A stretch of 8,749 bases of DNA, taken from positions 1-8,749 of the forward strand of contig JAUWMN010000044.1 in NCBI GenBank assembly GCA_030613165.1. The letters run 5' to 3'. Under the pieces are notes generated by a model. It made no database searches. It was not told where the DNA came from and saw nothing but the letters and a program-made list of their open reading frames with translations. Shown piece by piece: positions 1 to 6,335 of this stretch; positions within the stretch are counted from its first letter, which is position 1; every line of letters begins with the position of its first letter. The position numbers were made by a program, and so were the translations under genes. The DNA comes from Desulfobacterales bacterium (GTDB lineage Bacteria > Desulfobacterota > Desulfobacteria > Desulfobacterales > C00003106).

Positions 1-557
1 AGGCCGTCTGTGCCGTCGATAAAATTCATGGCATTGGTAACGCCGATTATCCACATAAAACTCAACAAGAAGTTGGCGACCTCGCCGATTCCATGCGGTG
101 GGAAGATACTTATCCGTATACCTGCCCAAAAAACTAATACGGTTGCCGCTAATTGAGCGACTAATTTAAGCTTGGCGGAAAGGTCCCTGATATCATCTAC
201 CAAACTGATCAACATAACTCCTGTTGACGCAATCAAAATAACTATAACTTCTTGGTCGAGTATATTGTTTGCCAGAATAGAAGTGGTAAAAGCTATGTAG
301 ATTGACACTCCGCCGAGAAGGGGGATAGGGTCTTTATGCACCTTTCGCCCGGATGGTTGATCGAGGATGGAGAAGTGCGTGGCAATTCTACGAATCAGCG
401 GGGTCAACAAGTATGACAGGAGAAAAGCAAAGAGCAATATATATATCCAACGCGTACCACTATGCTTGAAGACGTCCTGAATCCGGGGCAGCAGTAAGCT
501 TCCCCACAAGATCCATCCAACAATATATGCGCCTGTAATGTGTCTTTGTTCTGTCAT
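1..557 (-). CDS. Polyprenyl-phosphate sugar-1-phosphate transferase, WecA/TagO/MraY family (partial, C-terminus off the left edge)
   Basis: I translated this frame by hand; 185 codons are present from ATG at 557. It is an integral inner-membrane protein with hydrophobic stretches near residues 9-25, 37-56, 80-100, 103-121, 133-150 and 161-180. Family motifs seen are LDQPSGRKVHKDPIPLLGG (65-83), the Mg2+-binding LVDDIRD (119-125) and TNAMNFIDGTDG (174-185). Enzymes of this family transfer a sugar-1-phosphate from a UDP-sugar to undecaprenyl phosphate, the first membrane step of O-antigen, teichoic-acid or exopolysaccharide synthesis. The hydrophobic segment before residue 35 makes the N-terminus longer than usual. 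The start overlaps the aminotransferase stop as ATGA, with an AGGT just upstream. About half of a typical 330-370-residue protein is present. The sugar specificity cannot be read from the sequence. MraY itself is less likely because the neighbours are polysaccharide genes rather than cell-wall genes. Confidence 0.9.
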   Translation of the reverse strand, partial: MTEQRHITGAYIVGWILWGSLLLPRIQDVFKHSGTRWIYILLFAFLLSYLLTPLIRRIATHFSILDQPSGRKVHKDPIPLLGGVSIYIAFTTSILANNILDQEVIVILIASTGVMLISLVDDIRDLSAKLKLVAQLAATVLVFWAGIRISIFPPHGIGEVANFLLSFMWIIGVTNAMNFIDGTDG

Positions 558-1615
558 TGTTTACCTACTACAGATAAGGCCTTTTTCACACCAAAAGCAA
601 CCTGCTCCCTCTCCTGGTTGGTGAGCATGGGATATATTGGAACAGAAACAGAATCGTTCCAAACTTGATCTGTGTTCTTGAAACCTGTTTTATTGACCAA
701 TTGATGCAACGGCCTGTAAATAGGCCTGCGACAGACCACGTTAAGGCCCTCCATCGTCTTAATAAAATCTTCCACGTCCGACCCAATGCGTAAGACATAA
801 CGGTAAGAAATGGGCTCACATCCGGTTGTCTTAACCGGCAATCGGACCGGAAGATCCGCAAACGCTTGATCATAGAACTTGGCTATATGTCTCCTTGCAG
901 CAATGAAATCCGGCAGCCTGCGTACTTGCTCAGTCCCGAGCGCTGCCTGCATGTCAGTCATCTTATAGTTGTAGCGCGTCATATAAGAAGTTTTTTCGTC
1001 GTAATCCCTGAGATCCCTGACTGTCTCAAGCAATCCCTCATTATCGGAAAGGACCATTCCTCCCTCGCCCGTGGTAATAACCTTGGTGGCATAAAACGAA
1101 CATATTGCCACATCTCCAAAACTTCCCACACACTTCCCTTTATATCGGGCGCCGATCGATTGAGCGCAATCTTCTATGACGGGAACTCTTAAGTCCTTAA
1201 ATCCTTCCATCTGAGCCGGTTGTCCCAGCATATGCGGCACAATAATCGCTTTTGTCTTTTTCGACGCTACTGCTTGCGCCCTTTCCGCATCAATATTCCC
1301 TGTCCTCGGATCGATATCCGAAAATACCGGGGTTGCTCCCACATAGCGGACCGCGTTGAGTGGTGCGACACAAAGATAACTGGGAAGAATGACTTCATCT
1401 CCTGTTTGCACTCCCAAAGCGATCAGGGCAAGATGAAGTGCGGCTGTCCCTGAATTTACCGCAACGCCCCCCTTTACGCCCACAAATGCCGCTACTGATC
1501 TTTCAAATTCTTTTACTACCTCTCCCTGAGCTATCGCGCCTGACTCTAATACATTACAGACGGACTTAATATCCTCAGATTCTATAGTCGGTTTTGAATG
1601 CGGTATCATTGTCAT
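554..1615 (-). CDS. DegT/DnrJ/EryC1/StrS-family PLP-dependent sugar aminotransferase
   Basis: A 353-residue cytoplasmic enzyme, close to the 360-400 usual for the family. It would convert a keto-sugar nucleotide into an amino-sugar nucleotide using glutamate and PLP. Visible signatures are NSGTAALHLAL (54-64, phosphate-binding SGT), IEDCAQSIGARYKGK (147-161, Asp149 contacting the PLP ring nitrogen) and FYATKVITTGEGGM (174-187), in which Lys178 is the expected Schiff-base lysine. The usual SFH/SFN before the lysine is SFYATK here, a mild variation. ATG 1615 overlaps the deacetylase stop as ATGA, so translation is probably coupled. The ribosome-binding site itself is weak, and a second ATG lies two codons in. 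The last bases overlap the start of the WecA-like gene. The context suggests preparation of an amino sugar for a surface glycan; the exact sugar is unknown. Confidence 0.92.
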   Translation of the reverse strand: MTMIPHSKPTIESEDIKSVCNVLESGAIAQGEVVKEFERSVAAFVGVKGGVAVNSGTAALHLALIALGVQTGDEVILPSYLCVAPLNAVRYVGATPVFSDIDPRTGNIDAERAQAVASKKTKAIIVPHMLGQPAQMEGFKDLRVPVIEDCAQSIGARYKGKCVGSFGDVAICSFYATKVITTGEGGMVLSDNEGLLETVRDLRDYDEKTSYMTRYNYKMTDMQAALGTEQVRRLPDFIAARRHIAKFYDQAFADLPVRLPVKTTGCEPISYRYVLRIGSDVEDFIKTMEGLNVVCRRPIYRPLHQLVNKTGFKNTDQVWNDSVSVPIYPMLTNQEREQVAFGVKKALSVVGKQ

Positions 1616-2226
1616 ACATTAATAAAGAGCCTTTGCGGCACAAACCCTTCCGCATATTTAACACGGCCTTGCATACCCCTAAAACCTGCCTGGGCTTGAG
1701 CAACATCAACAATAGACAGATCTCCTATATTCGTCTTCATTACCTGCGATTCATGCGCCAGGAGGATTTGATTCTTTTCCTCAAACACATCTTCTATATT
1801 CACAAAGATCGAGGGAGCAAAGTTGTGTGTAGTCGGGACTTCAAAAAATAATACATTTTTGATGTATCGGGTTGCTGAAATTGTGGCCTTTGCCAGATGT
1901 CTGTGATCCTGATGCGTATCATCAAAATAATTTACAAAGATAAAAACCGGATCAACCTCATCGATTACATCCTCTATAATAGCGATTATATCCTTATTTA
2001 AGGGCAACTGCGTGTCTTTGTATCCTCCCCAAAACGTCTTTTCTACTCCGATAATCTCATTTGAACGCAACTGTTCATCGCGTCTGATTGCATTGTCTCC
2101 TCCCATTGCTCCGTCTGTCATGACAAGCGTATAGACCTTATGATCTTTTTGCCGATACTTTATTAATGTCGCTCCACACCCGATTTCTATATCATCAGGA
2201 TGCGCGCCTATCGCCAGAACATTCAT
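1612..2226 (-). CDS. PIG-L / LmbE-family zinc-dependent N-deacetylase
   Basis: A 204-residue cytoplasmic hydrolase that, by family, removes an N-acetyl group from GlcNAc-type substrates or sugar conjugates. The N-terminal GAHPDDIEIGCG (7-18) supplies His9 and Asp12 as zinc ligands and Asp11 as the general base. The second metal motif is DDTHQDHRH (102-110), with His108 as the third ligand. The frame stays open upstream to 2262, but I chose ATG 2226. There a GAGGGG ribosome-binding site (2230-2235) lies three bases away, and the protein begins directly at the first beta strand, as homologues do. The gene therefore overlaps the end of the WbqC gene by 32 bp and ends in an ATGA overlap with the aminotransferase. 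In this cluster it could free an amino group on a sugar intermediate so that another group can be added; this role is inferred. Confidence 0.9.
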   Translation of the reverse strand: MNVLAIGAHPDDIEIGCGATLIKYRQKDHKVYTLVMTDGAMGGDNAIRRDEQLRSNEIIGVEKTFWGGYKDTQLPLNKDIIAIIEDVIDEVDPVFIFVNYFDDTHQDHRHLAKATISATRYIKNVLFFEVPTTHNFAPSIFVNIEDVFEEKNQILLAHESQVMKTNIGDLSIVDVAQAQAGFRGMQGRVKYAEGFVPQRLFINV

Positions 2227-2905
2227 AATCCCCTCGTAAGAAAGACAGGCTGTCGTGACCACAATTCAAAAGCAGGTCGAGAACAGACATCAACGGTTCA
2301 AATGGTCCAAACAATTGAGGGTAAACAGGGTGGTGAAATTCCTGGAATTGTACCTTTATGCCCGCTTTTTCATATTTTTCGAGCTTCATATAGTCCTTTC
2401 CACCACTGCCGGCCAGATAAATCGTCCCGTCAAAATATTGACTGATCGCAATTAACCTGTCGTCCGGATCGTCCGGGAATTCACCCAATTCCGAGGCCAC
2501 ATAAATCGGTGTGCTAATCCCGAGAATTTGTGCAACCTCTTTGACTGTAAAAATATTTAATGGCGCGATGCGTTCCCATTTTGCTGAAAAAACCTCGTCC
2601 AACAACTCAACAATATGATTAAAATGTAACGATTTTGAATAGTTCGTCTTCAGGCTCTTCCTTTGCACATTCTGCCAATTACTGTTATTATTAATAGTAA
2701 CCTCTTCTATCTTTTCAGGGAATTTGTACAATACCGGCACTGTCAACCACTGCCAACCCTGGGCGGTTTTGATCTTGTTTCGATTCTGCCATTCATTCTT
2801 CTTGAACTGGACTGTATCCAGCAACACAAATATATCAGCCTTGTCTATCTTATCGAAGTAACCCAGCCAGGGCATATATTGAGGCTGATGCACCGCTACT
2901 ATCAC
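2195..2905 (-). CDS. WbqC-family protein
   Basis: A 236-residue soluble protein, the usual length for this family. The hallmark N-terminus HQPQYMPWLGYFDKI (6-20) is followed by ADIFVLLDTVQFKKNEWQNR (23-42), and the C-terminal part contains GPFEPLMSVLDLLLNCG. WbqC-type genes recur in O-antigen and other glycan clusters, often beside aminotransferases and sugar-modifying enzymes, and are thought to modify sugar intermediates. I know of no secure reaction to assign. Translation starts with GTG at 2905, with GAGGA about six bases before it. The start forms a GTGA overlap with a short upstream open frame. This is the first complete gene of the leftward polysaccharide operon. Confidence 0.88.
   Translation of the reverse strand: MIVAVHQPQYMPWLGYFDKIDKADIFVLLDTVQFKKNEWQNRNKIKTAQGWQWLTVPVLYKFPEKIEEVTINNNSNWQNVQRKSLKTNYSKSLHFNHIVELLDEVFSAKWERIAPLNIFTVKEVAQILGISTPIYVASELGEFPDDPDDRLIAISQYFDGTIYLAGSGGKDYMKLEKYEKAGIKVQFQEFHHPVYPQLFGPFEPLMSVLDLLLNCGHDSLSFLRGDYECSGDRRAS
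2230..2235 (-). promoter_or_regulatory. Ribosome-binding site that fixes the deacetylase start
   Basis: GAGGGG on the minus strand lies three bases before ATG 2226 and inside the 3' end of the WbqC gene. The upstream in-frame start at 2262 has no comparable site, which is the main reason for choosing the shorter protein. Confidence 0.55.
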
Positions 2906-3004
2906 AGACTATCCTCAGCGCAATAATATTGCGTACGATATATTTCCTTAATACAACCGTATTTATTTCCTAAACTTTCCATCGGCACGCCAAAAAAATC
3001 TTTT
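2902..3004 (-). other. Possible 3' remnant of a gene upstream of the WbqC gene
   Basis: A minus-strand frame runs open from the edge of the neighbouring repeat to a TGA (2904-2902) that overlaps the GTG start of the WbqC gene as GTGA. It encodes about 34 residues ending in CIKEIYRTQYYCAEDSL. The only internal ATG is at 2982 (26 codons), without a clear ribosome-binding site. The stop-start overlap copies the other junctions of this operon, which suggests the tail of a lost or truncated upstream gene. No family was recognised, and chance is quite possible at this length. Confidence 0.25.
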
Positions 3005-3185
3005 AACCTAAGTTGAGCGATTTTTGCAGAAGAGATGTGCCAATATCTTGATGTAGTCCCGCCTATCTGGGCGGGACGAAAACCGCAGGCATACCCGTGG
3101 ATATGTCGAGGATTTTCGTCCCGCTACAAGCGGGAATGCGCAAGAGATTGGTGCAGATCGAGTCAAAAAGCGCTCAATTTAGGTT
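3005..3185. repeat. MITE-like element with long imperfect terminal inverted repeats and nested hairpins
   Basis: The ends AACCTAAGTTGAGCG (3005-3019) and CGCTCAATTTAGGTT (3171-3185) are inverted repeats with one mismatch in 15. The similarity continues inward, with gaps, for about 50 bp. Inside is a second inverted pair, GCGGGACGAAAACC (3071-3084) with 3110-3124. Two short perfect hairpins flank it: GTCCCGCC/GGCGGGAC (3056-3063/3070-3077) and TCCCGCT/AGCGGGA (3119-3125/3129-3135). It has no credible coding capacity. The layout fits a non-autonomous miniature transposon or a REP-like palindromic unit. No clear target-site duplication was seen. Confidence 0.7.
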
Positions 3186-3209
3186 TAAGTTTAAGGCGTT
3201 ATTTTTTCC

Positions 3210-3238
3210 TTGACATTTATTTGCCCATTGGCTACAGA
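3210..3238 (+). promoter_or_regulatory. Possible sigma-70 promoter for the shikimate/PilZ operon
   Basis: A perfect TTGACA (3210-3215) is followed, after a 17-base spacer, by TACAGA (3233-3238), a three-of-six match to TATAAT. It lies between the two repeat elements and faces the ADH synthase gene. Transcription from here would give a leader of about 210 bases that carries the whole 3292-3410 element. The -35 box and spacing are good but the -10 is weak. Confidence 0.35.
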
Positions 3239-3291
3239 TTGCAATTGAATTTATTAAGATTTTTAGATGGTTAACGACCTAAATGATTGTT

Positions 3292-3410
3292 TCGTAAAAA
3301 GTCGCCAGGCACCCTTTTTCGTCATTCCCGCGAACGCGGGAATCCAGTAATATTAGCTGGTTCTGGACTCCCGCCTGCGCGGGAGTGACAGAAGATTGGA
3401 CTTTTTACGA
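3292..3410. repeat. 119-bp MITE-like element with perfect 12-bp terminal inverted repeats
   Basis: TCGTAAAAAGTC (3292-3303) and GACTTTTTACGA (3399-3410) are perfect inverted repeats. Inside, the unit 3321-3347 is repeated in inverted orientation at 3363-3389 with four mismatches in 27. Each unit is itself a palindrome, ATTCCCGCG/CGCGGGAAT on the left and ACTCCCGC/GCGGGAGT on the right. It encodes nothing and lies in the leader of the ADH synthase gene, 35 bp before its ribosome-binding site. The architecture is that of a MITE or a paired REP unit. Confidence 0.75.
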
Positions 3411-3455
3411 CGCCATCAAAATTGAAAGTGGGTCGTTTATGGCCGAGGGGGTAAT

Positions 3456-4259
3456 ATGATAGGCAAACAGATCAGGCTGGAAAGAATTATCAACCGCGAT
3501 ACCGGAAAAACAATAATCGTCCCCATGGATCACGGAGTTACTGTGGGACCAGTGGAAGGTCTTATCGATATGAAGACCACCATAAATAGTGTAGCTACAG
3601 GTGGCGCGAATGCCATTTTGATCCACAAGGGTATCGTGCACGCGGGACATCGCGGAGGCGGAAAAGATGTGGGGCTGATTATACATTTGTCCGGAAGCAC
3701 GTCGCTCACGACAACTCCTAACGCGAAAACCCTGGTATGCAGCGTGGAAGAAGCCATAAAGATAGGAGCTGACGCGGTATCCATCCATGTAAATATAGGA
3801 AGCGATACAGAACGTGAAATGCTGCGGGATTTTGGCGCGGTTGCACAGACGGCCATGGAGTGGGGAATGCCGCTCCTTGCCATGATCTATCCCAGAGGGG
3901 AAAAAATCAAAGACGAACATGATGTCGAGGTTGTAAAACATGCCGCCAGACTCGGCGCTGAACTGGGCGCTGACATAGTAAAGGTCAATTACACAGGTTC
4001 ACCAGAGACCTTTAAAGAGGTGGTAGCGGGCTGTCCGGTGCCTGTTGTAATCGCAGGCGGCCCCAAAATGGATTCAGATAGAGACATATTGACCATGGTA
4101 AAAGACGCCATTGATGTGGGAGGTAGTGGTGTTTCCATTGGAAGAAATGTTTTTCAACATAAAAACCCCGCAAAGATGTTAGAAGCCTTTGCCATGATTA
4201 TCCATCAAAAAACATCGGTGGAAGACGCTCTTGAGCATTTAAAGAAAGGGGACTCATGA
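3456..4259 (+). CDS. 2-amino-3,7-dideoxy-D-threo-hept-6-ulosonate (ADH) synthase, class I DhnA-type aldolase
   Basis: A 267-residue cytoplasmic TIM-barrel aldolase. ADH synthase performs the first step of the alternative shikimate route, making ADH from a deoxyhexulose phosphate and L-aspartate semialdehyde. Visible features are VPMDHGVT (22-29, catalytic Asp25), IYPRGEK (144-150, Tyr145 and Arg147), and Lys176 in DIVKVNY as the Schiff-base lysine. IAGGPK (199-204) and [10 protein letters not shown] (225-234) form the phosphate site. The related class I fructose-bisphosphate aldolases share this fold, but the adjacent type II DHQ synthase decides for ADH synthase. ATG 3456 has a strong GAGGGGG at 3445-3451. 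The end overlaps the next gene as ATGA, so the two are probably made together. The only promoter candidate is at 3210. Confidence 0.93.
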   Translation: MIGKQIRLERIINRDTGKTIIVPMDHGVTVGPVEGLIDMKTTINSVATGGANAILIHKGIVHAGHRGGGKDVGLIIHLSGSTSLTTTPNAKTLVCSVEEAIKIGADAVSIHVNIGSDTEREMLRDFGAVAQTAMEWGMPLLAMIYPRGEKIKDEHDVEVVKHAARLGAELGADIVKVNYTGSPETFKEVVAGCPVPVVIAGGPKMDSDRDILTMVKDAIDVGGSGVSIGRNVFQHKNPAKMLEAFAMIIHQKTSVEDALEHLKKGDS

Positions 4260-5248
4260 AAAAAGTTTGGGTCAAAGTTGTGCCCTGGGACAAAAAGCTC
4301 GTTACAACTGCCCTGGAAAGCGGGGCGGACGCGATTATGGTGCCTAAAAACTACACGGACAAAGTAAAAGAACTCGGTATCATACAGACTATCGCCACAG
4401 ACGGCAATCTAAAGCTGGGCCAGGACGTAGTCGAATATGAAATAAAAAGCGGCAAGGATGAAAAAGAGATTGTAAAACTCACAAAGACCAAAAAGGTAAT
4501 CGTAAGAACAACCGACTGGACGATCATACCCCTTGAAAACCTAATCGCGCAGACAAACAATCTTTATGCAGAAGCAAAAAGCGCTTCCGAGGCAAAAGAT
4601 CTCCTTTCCATACTTGAAAAAGGCGTGGATGGGATACTGGTAACCACCAGTGACATCAATGAAATAAAAAAGATAATCCGCGAGGTTCAGGGTTCCGGAG
4701 AAACAATCCCTGTAGTAACGGCAAAAATTTTGGAGACCAGATCGATCGGAATGGGAGACAGGGTTTGTGTGGACACCTGCACATCAATGAATGTAGGCGA
4801 AGGTATGCTTATCGGGAACTCCAGCGCGGCCATGTTTTTAGTACATTCTGAGAGTCTTGAAAATCCGTATGTCGCGCCCCGCCCCTTTAGAGTGAACGCG
4901 GGTCCAGTGCACGCGTACATTCGGGTGGTTGATGGAAAGACAAAATACTTGTCCGATCTCAAGTCCGGAGACGAGGTCCTTATAGTCGACTTTAAGGGAA
5001 AGACCGCAAGAGCCGTTGTTGGAAGGTTAAAAATAGAAAAACGGCCTCTCATGCTGGTTGAAGCAGAAGTTGAGGGAAACAAGATATCTACTATCCTGCA
5101 AAACGCTGAGACCATTCGCCTCACAAAACCCGATGGAAAACCTATTTCGATTGTCGATCTAAAAAAGGGGGATGAGGTACTGGTGACCATAGAAAAGGCC
5201 GGAAGGCACTTTGGCATGAAAATTGACGAAACCATAGTGGAAAAGTGA
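4256..5248 (+). CDS. 3-dehydroquinate synthase II (archaeal-type)
   Basis: A 330-residue cytoplasmic enzyme that oxidatively deaminates and cyclises ADH to 3-dehydroquinate with NAD+. It is unrelated to the classical AroB. The family pattern is clear along the whole chain: [20 protein letters not shown] (4-23), [14 protein letters not shown] (127-140), [20 protein letters not shown] (166-185), [19 protein letters not shown] (203-221) and [17 protein letters not shown] (255-271). Archaeal members are slightly longer (about 340-380 residues), so this is a compact but complete version. It starts in an ATGA overlap with ADH synthase, with AAAGGGG just upstream, and ends in a GTGA overlap with a PilZ gene. 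Together with ADH synthase it bypasses DAHP synthase and AroB. Confidence 0.95.
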   Translation: MKKVWVKVVPWDKKLVTTALESGADAIMVPKNYTDKVKELGIIQTIATDGNLKLGQDVVEYEIKSGKDEKEIVKLTKTKKVIVRTTDWTIIPLENLIAQTNNLYAEAKSASEAKDLLSILEKGVDGILVTTSDINEIKKIIREVQGSGETIPVVTAKILETRSIGMGDRVCVDTCTSMNVGEGMLIGNSSAAMFLVHSESLENPYVAPRPFRVNAGPVHAYIRVVDGKTKYLSDLKSGDEVLIVDFKGKTARAVVGRLKIEKRPLMLVEAEVEGNKISTILQNAETIRLTKPDGKPISIVDLKKGDEVLVTIEKAGRHFGMKIDETIVEK

Positions 5249-6054
5249 TAGATAACCACAACGATTCCATCTTTACAAGACTCAGGCCGACCACAATCGT
5301 AGATTTGTTGGCACAAAAGGCCGAAAGATTCGAAGGAAAAGATGATATCAGAAGATCCCGCATACTCGACGTTATCCCTCCCTATGTCATAATCGAACAA
5401 CCTGTACCAAAACTCTCTCTCCGCAGGATCGGAGACACTATTGAAGTAACCTACCTCCATAAAGATAAAGACGACACCAAAAAACGCGTAATTGTGAAAA
5501 TGACACTTGTCGATATAGACCGCTACAAGCTCAAAGGGACATTCACAGAAGCCCTTTTTTTTGTTCCAGACTCCGATACTTACCATGGCACCTTACGCAG
5601 GCATTACCGTGTCGAAATCCCGCATGAGGAAGATGTTGTCATAGAAATTACCAATCTCGAAGGAGAGCGTATAGGACTGGAACCAACCTACAAGATAACC
5701 GATCTCAGCCTTCAAGGTTTAAAATTTATCTGTCCAAGAACTGTTCACCATAAGAAAAAACTCGTCAGGGACCCTGTGGGAAAGCTTTCAATAAATGAGG
5801 AAATTCTTGTCAAGATCCTTATCGATAATGAAAAAGTCCTGTGGGTAAAAACTGTTATCAGAACAAAAATAGTCCCTGACGGAAAACGGAGCAATGTTGT
5901 CTACTTTGGAATAGAATTTTTGGGAACCTTGACCATAGATGACGAGACCGAAAAAATACGGTTCGAAACGTATAATGAAAAACACAAGAACGCAATGCTG
6001 CCTCATATCACCGATCTGCAACGACAGTTGCTTAAAAAACAAAGCGACCTTTGA
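5245..6054 (+). CDS. YcgR-like PilZ-domain protein, predicted c-di-GMP receptor
   Basis: A 269-residue protein with no signal peptide or membrane segment. Residues about 16-112 are beta-rich and resemble the N-terminal domain of YcgR-type proteins; this part of the call is less certain. The PilZ domain covers about 115-235. It has the RxxxR c-di-GMP motif (Arg118, Arg122 in LRRHYRVEI), the DxSxxG motif (Asp153, Ser155, Gly158 in TDLSLQG) and the closing strand VVYFGIEFLG. Both ligand motifs are intact, so binding is likely. YcgR proteins act on the flagellar motor, but no flagellar gene is visible here. A charged tail follows (236-269). It starts with GTG in a GTGA overlap with DHQ synthase II, with little ribosome-binding site of its own, implying translational coupling to the aromatic pathway. 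Confidence 0.85.
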   Translation: MIDNHNDSIFTRLRPTTIVDLLAQKAERFEGKDDIRRSRILDVIPPYVIIEQPVPKLSLRRIGDTIEVTYLHKDKDDTKKRVIVKMTLVDIDRYKLKGTFTEALFFVPDSDTYHGTLRRHYRVEIPHEEDVVIEITNLEGERIGLEPTYKITDLSLQGLKFICPRTVHHKKKLVRDPVGKLSINEEILVKILIDNEKVLWVKTVIRTKIVPDGKRSNVVYFGIEFLGTLTIDDETEKIRFETYNEKHKNAMLPHITDLQRQLLKKQSDL

Positions 6055-6097
6055 GATTAAACCCTTATTTTTTACATTATGTCATGAGTATAAAAAT

Positions 6098-6180
6098 TCC
6101 CCCTTTTCTAAAGGGGGGCAGGGGGGATTTCTTAGAATGGCCTTTAAAATCCCCCTCAATCCCTCTTTAAGAAAGGGGGA
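6098..6180. repeat. Inverted repeat of about 33-bp G/C-tract arms, MITE-like
   Basis: The left arm (6098-6130) begins TCCCCCTTTTCTAAAGGGGG and ends in GGGGGGATTT. The right arm (6147-6180) is its imperfect reverse complement. The spacer is 16 bp, and the left arm also folds into its own hairpin (CCCCCTTT/AAAGGGGG). The repeat begins 43 bp after the PilZ stop. The frame through it gives a protein-like string (SKGGQGGF and similar) that I regard as spurious. I recognise this style of repeat as widespread in environmental bacterial genomes. As RNA it could also stabilise or end the upstream transcript. Confidence 0.7.
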
Positions 6181-6187
6181 CTTTCAG

Positions 6188-6229
6188 CCCCCTTCGGGGG
6201 GAAGTTAAAGCCAGGTCCTTTGGGCCTGG
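6188..6229 (+). terminator. Two tandem GC-rich hairpins, possible end of the shikimate/PilZ transcript
   Basis: The first is CCCCC-TTCG-GGGGG (6188-6201), a five-pair stem closed by the very stable cUUCGg tetraloop. The second is CCAGGTCC-TTT-GGGCCTGG (6211-6229), eight pairs including one G-T. It is followed by ATTCTTCATTT, which is T-rich but not a clean T-tract. A weaker hairpin, TTCATT/AGTGAA, follows at 6234-6249. These lie between the operon and the HD gene, so termination or 3'-end protection is plausible. They could also be part of the neighbouring repeat. Confidence 0.4.
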
Positions 6230-6335
6230 ATTCTTCATTTACCAGTGAATCAAGAAATACGTAATGCTTCCGATTAGATGATAAAAGTCTAATATTGTAT
6301 TGACTCAAGAGGAGATTAGTTATTATTTATATCTC

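Noticed and set aside
866..1453. Plus-strand open frames of 108 and 77 codons
   Set aside because: They are shadows of the aminotransferase gene, whose PLP motifs are unambiguous.
3035..3274. A 79-codon plus-strand open frame
   Set aside because: Most of it is the 3005-3185 palindromic element. It has no ribosome-binding site and no family resemblance.
3000..3415. The repeated palindromes considered as a CRISPR array
   Set aside because: There are no regularly spaced direct repeats with unique spacers. The copies are inverted and of two different families, and no cas genes are present.
3416..3459. A frame ending in an ATGA overlap with the ADH synthase start, with a tail MAEGVI
   Set aside because: Only about 13 codons lie outside the repeat, and the ATGA arises from the ribosome-binding-site context. 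This is too short to argue for a lost upstream gene.
3405..3941. A 178-codon minus-strand open frame, and a second of 117 codons at 3530-3883
   Set aside because: Both lie opposite the ADH synthase gene, and the longer one begins its transcription side in repeat sequence. No recognisable motifs.
4687..5586. A 299-codon open frame on the minus strand
   Set aside because: It is antisense to DHQ synthase II and the YcgR-like PilZ gene, both with strong motifs and tight coupling. Its translation shows no family motif.
5939..6208. An 89-codon plus-strand frame ending in a Gly/Pro-rich tail
   Set aside because: It starts inside the PilZ gene in another frame, and its second half is a read-through of the 6098-6180 inverted repeat.
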